NCBI RefSeq assembly: GCF_030649675.1
Contig: NZ_JAUTDR010000012.1
Span: 1-64,000, forward strand
Length of the DNA stretch: 64,000 nucleotides
Direction: 5' to 3'
From: Haliea sp. E1-2-M8
GTDB taxonomy: Bacteria; Pseudomonadota; Gammaproteobacteria; Pseudomonadales; Halieaceae
A model generated the notes under the pieces. That model saw nothing but the letters and a program-made list of their open reading frames with translations, was not told the DNA's origin and searched no databases. The translations under genes and the position numbers were made by a program. Of this stretch, positions 38,203 through 48,779 are shown one piece after another. Every line of letters begins with the position of its first letter. Positions within the stretch are counted from its first letter, which is position 1.

Positions 38203-39850
38203 AGACCCGCTCCTTGAAGGGTTCGATACCCACCCGGTTATAGGTTTGCAGGAAAGTTTCCTCTTCCTGGCGCAAGCTGACAAAGGTGTCGAGAATGTTC
38301 TCGACCACGTCCGGAATGTCTTCCTGGCTGAATGAGGGCCCCAGGATCTTGCCGATGGCAGCCTCCTTGGACTGGCTGCCACCAAGGCTGACCTGGTAGA
38401 ACTCGGCCCCTTTCTTGTCCACCCCCAGGATGCCGATGTGGCCGATGTGGTGGTGGCCGCAGGCGTTCATGCAGCCGCTGATATTGAGTTCGAGCGGGCC
38501 GAGGTCGTAGAGGTAGTCCAGATCCTCGAACCGGGCCTGGATCGCCTCGGCAACCGGAATGGACTTGGCGTTGGCCAGGGAACAGTAGTCGCCGCCGGGG
38601 CAGCAGATGACGTCGGTGATGTAGCCGATGTTCGGCGTCGCCAGACCTGCACCCTGTAGCTGTTGCCACAGGGTGTAGAGAGCGCTGGCTTCGACATCAG
38701 CCAGTACCATGTTCTGCTGGTGGGTGGTGCGCAGTTCGCCGAAGGAGAAGCTGTCCGCCAGGTCCGCCAGCAGTTCCAGTTGGCTGTCGGTGACATCACC
38801 GGGGGCGTTCCCGGTTGCCTTCAGCGAGATGGTCACCGCGCGGTAACCGGGGACGCGGTGGGCGAGTGTGTTGCGCGCGACCCAGTTGCCAAAGATGGGG
38901 TCTGCAGTGCAGCGAGCCTGCAGTGCCGCGGCAGATGCGCCCGCGTCCAGTTGGACATAGGGCGGCTCGGTGAAGAAGGATTTGGCCCGCGCTATCTCCT
39001 CGTCCGTGAGGGTGCTGGGGCCGTCTTTCACCAGCGCCCATTCGCGCTCCACTGCTTCCCGGAAGGCCTCGACACCCATGGCCTTGACCAGAATCTTGAT
39101 CCGCGCCTTGTATTTGTTGTCGCGGCGGCCGTACTGGTTGTAGACCCGCAGGATCGCCTCCAGGTAGGTGAGCAGGTGACGCTTTTCCAGCCATTCGCTG
39201 ATCACGGAGCCGATCACCGGGGTGCGGCCGAGACCGCCGCCGGCAAGTACCTTGAAGCCGTATTCACCGGCGGCGTTGGCCAGCAGCTCAACCCCGATAT
39301 CGTGGGCGTGGATGGCGGCGCGATCCTGCTCGCTGGCGCACACCGCTATCTTGAACTTGCGCGGCAAAAAGGCGAATTCGGGGTGCAGCGTGGACCACTG
39401 GCGGATGATTTCACACCAGGGGCGCGGGTCTTCACGTTCGTCCGCGGCAACGCCTGCAAACTGGTCAGTGGTGGTGTTGCGAATACAGTTGCCACTGGTC
39501 TGGATCGCGTGCATCTGGACACCGGCGAGTTCAGCCAGGATCTCCGGCACTTCCTCCAGTTGCGGCCAGTTCAGCTGGATATTCTGGCGTGTGCTGACGT
39601 GGGCATAGCCCTTGTCGTAATGCCGGGTGATGTGAGCCAGCTTGCGTAACTGGGCACTGGACAGCAGGCCATAGGGCACGGCGATGCGCAGCATGGGCGC
39701 CAGGCGTTGCACGTAGAGGCCATTCTGCAGGCGCAGTGGCAGGAACTCGGCTGCAGTCAGTTCGCCGGCCAGGAAGCGACGGGTCTGGTCGCGAAACTGG
39801 GCCACGCGCTCATCGACGATGCGCTGGTCATACTGGTCGTAAAGGTACAT
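38186..39850 (-). CDS. cysI: Assimilatory sulfite reductase hemoprotein (CysI-type nitrite/sulfite reductase)
   Basis: 554 residues with the duplicated ferredoxin-like and siroheme domains of sulfite/nitrite reductases. STRQNIQLNWPQLEEVPEIL is a substrate-side motif. The siroheme/4Fe-4S cysteines are in CCPGGDYCSLANAKS and NISGCMNACGHHHIGHIGIL. It reduces sulfite to sulfide for cysteine synthesis. No cysJ flavoprotein is adjacent; the partner is a DUF934 gene, as in Pseudomonas, suggesting a ferredoxin-type electron donor. metH is encoded close by. Confidence 0.94.
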   Translation of the reverse strand: MYLYDQYDQRIVDERVAQFRDQTRRFLAGELTAAEFLPLRLQNGLYVQRLAPMLRIAVPYGLLSSAQLRKLAHITRHYDKGYAHVSTRQNIQLNWPQLEEVPEILAELAGVQMHAIQTSGNCIRNTTTDQFAGVAADEREDPRPWCEIIRQWSTLHPEFAFLPRKFKIAVCASEQDRAAIHAHDIGVELLANAAGEYGFKVLAGGGLGRTPVIGSVISEWLEKRHLLTYLEAILRVYNQYGRRDNKYKARIKILVKAMGVEAFREAVEREWALVKDGPSTLTDEEIARAKSFFTEPPYVQLDAGASAAALQARCTADPIFGNWVARNTLAHRVPGYRAVTISLKATGNAPGDVTDSQLELLADLADSFSFGELRTTHQQNMVLADVEASALYTLWQQLQGAGLATPNIGYITDVICCPGGDYCSLANAKSIPVAEAIQARFEDLDYLYDLGPLELNISGCMNACGHHHIGHIGILGVDKKGAEFYQVSLGGSQSKEAAIGKILGPSFSQEDIPDVVENILDTFVSLRQEEETFLQTYNRVGIEPFKERVYAKTH

Positions 39851-39987
39851 CGAGAGGTCCTAATAGCAGGGGCGGCTTTGGCGGAGGCGCTACCTTACCA
39901 GAAAACCCCGGAGACGATTTATGCTGATTTTTTATAAGTTTAGAACCCGCGCAGTATGGCGAGACAGGCTGCCAATCCGGAATTTCC

Positions 39988-39996
39988 TGATATAAT
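39988..39996 (+). promoter_or_regulatory. Extended -10 promoter of the small membrane-protein gene
   Basis: TGATATAAT fits TGn-TATAAT exactly. The -35 region (GCTGCC at 17 bases) is poor, as usual for extended -10 promoters. The expected start is near 40003, about 50 bases before the ATG at 40054. Confidence 0.55.
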
Positions 39997-40053
39997 CCGG
40001 CGACCAGATACGCCGGCCCGAGGCCGGATTCACCCCCAGACGAGGAGCCCCGC

Positions 40054-40167
40054 ATGTCCGGTTCAACCAATAAAGACGACGGCATGGCCGACGCCATTGC
40101 CGCCACCGCCATTATCACCATTGTGGTTGTCACTCTCTATCTCTGGCTGGGTGCAATGCCCGGCTAA
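40054..40167 (+). CDS. Small single-pass membrane protein (37 residues), unknown function
   Basis: A short frame with an acidic N-terminus (MSGSTNKDDGMADA) and one hydrophobic helix (IAATAIITIVVVTLYLWL). It ends GAMPG. Support is a GAGGAG ribosome-binding site about 8 bases before the ATG, an extended -10 promoter upstream and gamma-like codon use. Its neighbours cysI and DUF2970 run on the other strand. Small membrane proteins of this kind are often partners of larger membrane complexes. I do not recognise a family. Confidence 0.65.
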   Translation: MSGSTNKDDGMADAIAATAIITIVVVTLYLWLGAMPG

Positions 40168-40186
40168 AACGCGTCTTGAAGGGGTG

Positions 40187-40453
40187 CTAGGACGCGCTTT
40201 TCAACACCACCTGGACGATAAGCACCACCGCTGCGATAAACAGCAAAGTAAAGATCAGGCCGGCGGCAATAAAGACGCCGGCCTTGCCCTGCTTGAAATC
40301 CCGTTCCCTATTGCGACTGCTCTGCACACCCAGCCCCGCCGCAAACACGCTGCTGATGACATGCCAGGGTCGCATGCGGTGTTGCGAAGATTCCGGATTC
40401 TGCTCTTGCTCCGCTGGCGGAGCGCGTTCTGTTTCGGGGTGTTCAGACATCAT
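40187..40453 (-). CDS. DUF2970 family membrane protein
   Basis: 88 residues. The family core HVISSVFAAGLGVQSSRNRE, then RDFKQGK, is followed by one transmembrane helix (about 62–84). Function is unknown. The N-terminal 28 residues are charged and low-complexity. Two ATGs in a row (40453, 40450) follow GGAG; the second has the better spacing. It lies 39 bases downstream of metH on the same strand and is probably co-transcribed with it. Confidence 0.85.
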   Translation of the reverse strand: MMSEHPETERAPPAEQEQNPESSQHRMRPWHVISSVFAAGLGVQSSRNRERDFKQGKAGVFIAAGLIFTLLFIAAVVLIVQVVLKSAS

Positions 40454-40492
40454 TCTGCTCCAGATAATAAGTTGCGGCGGCGTTGCCGGGAC

Positions 40493-44182
<3,690 letters not shown>

Positions 44183-44315
44183 GGGTAGTTCCTGTAAAAA
44201 GCCAACAATTCTAACAGATTAGCCGCGGCTTTGGCTGCGCCGCAATCAGATCTCGCACTCTCCCGGAGAAGTTTGCTAGAATACCTGACCAATTTACTCG
44301 GAATGGAAGAGGTTC

Positions 44316-44891
44316 ATGGTCACCATCACGGAATCGGCACAGGGTTATCTCGCCGAACTGCTGACCAAGCAGGAGGACGCTCTGGGCGTTCGCGTCTTTA
44401 TCAACCAGCCGGGCACACCCAAGGCAGAGACCTGTATCGCCTACTGTCGTGAGGGCGATATCCAGGAAGGGGATGAGAAGCAGACCTTCGGCGAACTCGA
44501 CGCCTGGTTTGACGCCCGCAGCCTGCCGTTCCTTGAGGATGCCCTGGTGGACTATGCCAAGGATCGCATGGGTGGCCAGCTGACCATCAAGGCGCCCAAC
44601 GCCAAACTGCCCCGGGTGGATGAGAACAGCCCCCTGGAAGATCGCATCAACTACATTCTGTACAACGAGGTGAATCCCTCCCTGGCCGCCCACGGCGGCG
44701 AAGTCAGCCTGGTGGAAATCACTGAGGATCCCTTCGCCATTCTCAAGTTTGGCGGTGGCTGCCAGGGCTGCGGCATGGTTGACCAGACCCTGAAGGGCGG
44801 GGTGGAAAAAACCCTGCTGGAGCAGTTACCTGAGCTCAAGGGCGTGCGCGACAGCACCGACCACACGGATCGCAGCCAGGCTTATTACTGA
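44316..44891 (+). CDS. nfuA: Fe/S biogenesis protein NfuA
   Basis: 191 residues: an N-terminal degenerate A-type (HesB-like) domain (about 1–90) and a C-terminal Nfu domain with the cluster-binding Cys149 and Cys152 ([10 protein letters not shown]). It carries 4Fe-4S clusters to client proteins, especially under stress. AGAGG lies a few bases before the ATG. A possible -10 (TAGAAT, 44277–44282) lies upstream. It is divergent from metH and convergent with the DAHP synthase gene. Confidence 0.96.
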   Translation: MVTITESAQGYLAELLTKQEDALGVRVFINQPGTPKAETCIAYCREGDIQEGDEKQTFGELDAWFDARSLPFLEDALVDYAKDRMGGQLTIKAPNAKLPRVDENSPLEDRINYILYNEVNPSLAAHGGEVSLVEITEDPFAILKFGGGCQGCGMVDQTLKGGVEKTLLEQLPELKGVRDSTDHTDRSQAYY

Positions 44892-44927
44892 GCGCCCTCA
44901 GTCCTGGCGCGCTGAGCTGACGCCGTT

Positions 44928-46007
44928 TCAGCCTGCGCCCAGGCGTTGCGGCAGCGCATCCTTCAGGCTCTCGCGCAGTGCCCGCAGGCAGGCCTCGGTT
45001 TCCTCCCAGCCAATACAGCCGTCGGTGATGGAAACGCCGTACTGCAGATCGGCCAGATTCTCCGGGATCGACTGGTTGCCGGCGTTGATATTGCTCTCGA
45101 TCATCAGGCCGATGATTGAACGGTTGCCCTCCAGAATCTGGTTGCCCACGTTTTCCACCACCAGTGGCTGCAGTTCCGGCTGCTTGCTGGAATTGGCGTG
45201 GCTGCAGTCAACCATGATGCTCTGGGGCACGGCGGCCTTGGCCAGCGCCTCTTCACACAAGCGGATATGCACCGAGTCGTAGTTGGGGCCATTACTGCCG
45301 CCGCGCAGGACAATGTGGCCGTAGCGGTTGCCGCGGGTGGTGATCACCGAAACCTCGCCCTGGCCGTTGATACCCAGGAAACGGTGCGGCTTGGCCACCG
45401 AGTTGAGGGCATTGCTGGCAACGGTCAGGCCGCCATCGGTACCGTTTTTGAAACCCACCGCCGAGGACAGGCCGCTGGCCATCTCCCGGTGGGTCTGGGA
45501 TTCCGTGGTCCGCGCGCCAATGGCGGACCAGCTGATCAGGTCCTGCAGATACTGGGGTGAGATCGGGTCCAGCGCCTCCGTGGCGGTGGGTAGACCCAGT
45601 TCCAGGATGTCCAGCAACAGCCGGCGGCCGATGTGCAGGCCCTCCTCAATCTTGAAGGAGTCGTCCAGACGGGGGTCGTTGACCAGGCCCTTCCAGCCCA
45701 CGGTGGTGCGCGGTTTCTCGAAGTAGACCCGCATCACGATATACAGGGTGTCCGCCAGCTCCTCTGCCAGTGCCTGCAGACGCCGGGCGTAGTCCATGGC
45801 GGCGTCGATGTCGTGGATGGAGCAGGGGCCGACCACCACGAAGATGCGGTGATCCTTGCGATCAAGGATGTTCTGGATCACTGCGCGGCTGTCACTGACC
45901 ATGTCGTGCGCCGCGGCGCTCAGGGGCAGCGCCTGTTTCAACTGCGCCGGCGTCACCAGCACGTCCTGGGACGCGACGTTGATGTTATAGACTTCCATAT
46001 TGCTCAT
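44928..46007 (-). CDS. aroF: 3-deoxy-7-phosphoheptulonate (DAHP) synthase, class I AroF/AroH-like
   Basis: 359 residues. It condenses phosphoenolpyruvate and erythrose 4-phosphate, entering the shikimate pathway. The motifs are VVGPCSIHD, RVYFEKPRTTVGWKGL, IGARTTESQTHREMASGLS, VDCSHANSSK and YGVSITDGCIGWEET. Residues such as TEALDPISPQYL and the GPCSIHD surroundings are closer to Tyr-type AroF than to Phe-type AroG, but the feedback inhibitor cannot be assigned by eye. The ATG at 46007 (MSNMEVYN) or the second Met could start it. It is transcribed divergently from the AddB-like gene. Confidence 0.93.
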   Translation of the reverse strand: MSNMEVYNINVASQDVLVTPAQLKQALPLSAAAHDMVSDSRAVIQNILDRKDHRIFVVVGPCSIHDIDAAMDYARRLQALAEELADTLYIVMRVYFEKPRTTVGWKGLVNDPRLDDSFKIEEGLHIGRRLLLDILELGLPTATEALDPISPQYLQDLISWSAIGARTTESQTHREMASGLSSAVGFKNGTDGGLTVASNALNSVAKPHRFLGINGQGEVSVITTRGNRYGHIVLRGGSNGPNYDSVHIRLCEEALAKAAVPQSIMVDCSHANSSKQPELQPLVVENVGNQILEGNRSIIGLMIESNINAGNQSIPENLADLQYGVSITDGCIGWEETEACLRALRESLKDALPQRLGAG

Positions 46008-46127
46008 TGATCGTTACCTGATAGAGTATCCCCAGCTGGCGCCGGAGCACCTGTCGAGGCGCGACATTCTATAGCAGCGATGCGGCTTTGGGTAGGAACC
46101 GCCCGCCGCCACCGTCCGGAGAAGCGC

Positions 46128-48779
46128 TTGCCCCGACTGTACGATATCGACCCGCTGCAACCCCTGATCGCCGCCGGCTACACCCTGTTGACACCTACCC
46201 AGCGCCTTGCCCGGCGGATCCTCTCGGAGTGGGAGCACGTCGCAGATCCCGCGGCTGGCGAGCCAACAGTACCCCGGGTGTCCGCCCTGGAACCCTGGCT
46301 GCTGGCCCGCTGGCAGCAGGCCGTAGCCGCGGGCCGATTGCCCGCAGGGCTCATGCTGAGCCCGGCCCAGGCCCATGAACTGTGGCGCCAGGTCATCGCC
46401 GCGGACCAGGCCCAGGCCGGGCGCCATGACCTCCTGCAGCCCGGGGCTGCGGCGCGGCTGGCAGCCCGGGCCCGGGACACGCTGCTGCGCTGGGAGGTCG
46501 ACCTGCGGGCGGCCCCCGTGCGCCAGCTGTTCCTGCTGGATGAGGACTGTGGCACGTTTTTGCGCTGGGCAGACGCGTTCAACGCCCGCCTGGACTGCGA
46601 CGGTCTGACCACTCTGGTGGATGCCATCCGCGGGTTGGCGGCGCTGGCCCCGGAAGAGCCGCGCACCCCGCTGGCCATGCTCGCCTTCGACTCCCTGCCG
46701 CCCCTGTATGAACGCTGTCTGCAGCGCCTGGGCGCCGATCTGCAGAAGCTGGAATCGGCAGCGTCTGCCGCGACACAATGTGAAGTGCTGCGCTGTGATG
46801 ACAGCCGCAGTGAACTCGCCGGGGTGGCACGCTGGGCCGCGCAACTGGTGGCCAGCGAGCCGGCACTGCGGCTGGGGATTGTGGTGCCCGACAGTGCGGG
46901 AGAACGGGCCACGCTGGACTATCTCCTGCGCCGCGAATTTGCCTGCCTGGATCGGCGCTACCAGAGTCTGCCGGTCAACTTTTCCGCAGGTCAGCCCCTG
47001 GCCGAAGTTCCCCTCGTACGCGACGCGTTGCAGTTGCTGGCGCTGCCGGTGGAGGGTATCGGTCCGCCCGCTCTGGCCCTGCTCCTGCAGTCGCGCTTTC
47101 TCGGGCCGGGTCTCGCGGCAGCGGGCGCCACAACGCTGCTGACTCGCTGTTTCGAGACCCGGCTGGAGCGCCTGACGCTGTCACAGCTGGAGCGGGAGCT
47201 GGCCGCTGGCGGGGGCGCCAGTCCCGCTCTGGCGCAAGCGCTGCAAGCGAGCGCGACGCCGGCCCTGACCGGCGGCCGCAAGCCGCCCTCGGTCTGGGTT
47301 GGTCGCTTTGAGCGCCTGTTGGCGCTGTGGGGCTGGCCCGGGGCGGCGCCGGATTCGCTGGAATACCAGCAGTTGGAACAGTGGCAACGGCTGCTGCAGG
47401 ACTATGCGGGTTTCGACCTGGTGACGCCGTCCCTGCGGTTTGCGGAAGCCCTGCAGCTGTTGCGGCGGCTGGCGGGGGAAGCAGGTTTCCAGCCCCAGAC
47501 CGAAGACAGCACGGTGCAGGTGTTGGGTCCGCTGGAAGCGGCGGGCCTGCAGTTCGACCGGCTCTGGCTGTGCGGCATGCAGGCCAGCCAGTGGCCCGCC
47601 CCGGCACGCCCGCACCCCTTCATTCCCCTGCAGCTGCAGCGCGAACGCGGCATGCCTCACGCCAGCGCGGAACGGGAGTGGGCCTTTACCGAGGCCTTGA
47701 TGGACCGCTATCGGCACGCTACCACTGTGCTGCATGCCAGCTACAGTGCCCAGCGCGATGGCGTTCCCGAACTGCCCAGCCCACTGCTGCGGGATTTTGC
47801 GGCGGCACCCGACCTGCCCGCGGCGCCGCTGAAAACCGCCTGGCTGGACCAGCTGGGGGCTCCCTTGCAGGCGCCGGACCAGAGCGCGGCGGCGCCAACC
47901 GTGTCCCCGGCTGAAGCCGCCCTCCTGCGCGGCGGCAGCGCCATCCTCGAAGACCAGTCCCTGTGCCCGTTTCGTGCCTTTGCCCGGCGTCGGCTGCATC
48001 TGCAGGTGCTGCCTGAGCCGCAGTCGGGCCTGTCTGCCGCGGACCGCGGCGAGTTGTTGCACAGCGCCCTGTTTCATCTCTGGGGGGAGCTCGGCGATCA
48101 GGCTGCGCTCGCGCAGTTGGCCCCGGCGGCGGAACTGGAGTGCCTGCAGCGGGCCGCGGCTGCGGCGCTGGAGGCACTGCCCGCGACCCGGCAGCGGGCG
48201 GCGGGGCGCGCCTGTCTGCGGCTGGAGGGGTTGCGCCTGCAGCGGCTGCTGGCGGAGTGGTTGCAACTGGAGCGGTCGCGGCCGCCATTCCGGGTGCTGG
48301 CGCTTGAATCCGCGGACAGTCTGCAACTGGAAGGTCTGGCGCTGTCGCTGCGGATAGACCGTATCGACGCGCTGGAGGATGGTTCAACGCTGCTGATTGA
48401 CTACAAGTCCGGCCAGTCCGGGGTGGGTGACTGGTTCGGGGAGCGGCCGGCGAAGCCGCAGTTGCCGTTGTATGCACTCGCCGCCGATCCCACGCCGGCA
48501 GGCGCAGCTTTTGCCACGGTGCGGGAGCGGCGCTGCCAGTTCACCGGCCTGGCGCGGGTTGAATCCGGCCCCGGAATTCATACCGACATCGGGGCCCGCA
48601 CCCGCGGCCAGGAGCCCTGTGCCGACTGGGAGGAAGTGGTGGCGCACTGGCGCCAGTCGCTGACCGCGCTGGCCGCGGCCTTTGTCGGCGGGGAGGCGGC
48701 GGTGGAGCCAAAATCCGCCGCCAGCTGCCGCCACTGCGGGATGCAGGCCCTGTGCCGTATTGAGTCGGCCGGCACATGA
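46128..48779 (+). CDS. AddB-like PD-(D/E)XK nuclease with 4Fe-4S cluster, recombination/repair protein
   Basis: About 883 residues. The N-terminal half is an inactivated UvrD-like fold: where a Walker A would be, it reads LLTPTQRLARRIL. The C-terminus is a RecB-type nuclease, with LRIDRIDALEDG (Asp744, Asp747) and LLIDYKSGQ (Asp758, Lys760). Four cysteines (613, 867, 870, 876; CPF and CRHCGMQALC) should bind an AddB-style iron-sulfur staple. The family is annotated as a 'probable DNA repair protein' that pairs with an AddA-like helicase. I prefer TTG 46128 (GGAG 6 bases upstream); ATG 46080 has no ribosome-binding site. Its stop overlaps the helicase start by four bases. Confidence 0.85.
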   Translation: MPRLYDIDPLQPLIAAGYTLLTPTQRLARRILSEWEHVADPAAGEPTVPRVSALEPWLLARWQQAVAAGRLPAGLMLSPAQAHELWRQVIAADQAQAGRHDLLQPGAAARLAARARDTLLRWEVDLRAAPVRQLFLLDEDCGTFLRWADAFNARLDCDGLTTLVDAIRGLAALAPEEPRTPLAMLAFDSLPPLYERCLQRLGADLQKLESAASAATQCEVLRCDDSRSELAGVARWAAQLVASEPALRLGIVVPDSAGERATLDYLLRREFACLDRRYQSLPVNFSAGQPLAEVPLVRDALQLLALPVEGIGPPALALLLQSRFLGPGLAAAGATTLLTRCFETRLERLTLSQLERELAAGGGASPALAQALQASATPALTGGRKPPSVWVGRFERLLALWGWPGAAPDSLEYQQLEQWQRLLQDYAGFDLVTPSLRFAEALQLLRRLAGEAGFQPQTEDSTVQVLGPLEAAGLQFDRLWLCGMQASQWPAPARPHPFIPLQLQRERGMPHASAEREWAFTEALMDRYRHATTVLHASYSAQRDGVPELPSPLLRDFAAAPDLPAAPLKTAWLDQLGAPLQAPDQSAAAPTVSPAEAALLRGGSAILEDQSLCPFRAFARRRLHLQVLPEPQSGLSAADRGELLHSALFHLWGELGDQAALAQLAPAAELECLQRAAAAALEALPATRQRAAGRACLRLEGLRLQRLLAEWLQLERSRPPFRVLALESADSLQLEGLALSLRIDRIDALEDGSTLLIDYKSGQSGVGDWFGERPAKPQLPLYALAADPTPAGAAFATVRERRCQFTGLARVESGPGIHTDIGARTRGQEPCADWEEVVAHWRQSLTALAAAFVGGEAAVEPKSAASCRHCGMQALCRIESAGT

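Noticed and set aside
44183-44315. Possible cobalamin riboswitch upstream of metH.
   Set aside because: The gap to the divergent nfuA gene is only 133 bases and shows no B12-box-like sequence or multi-stem structure of the needed size.
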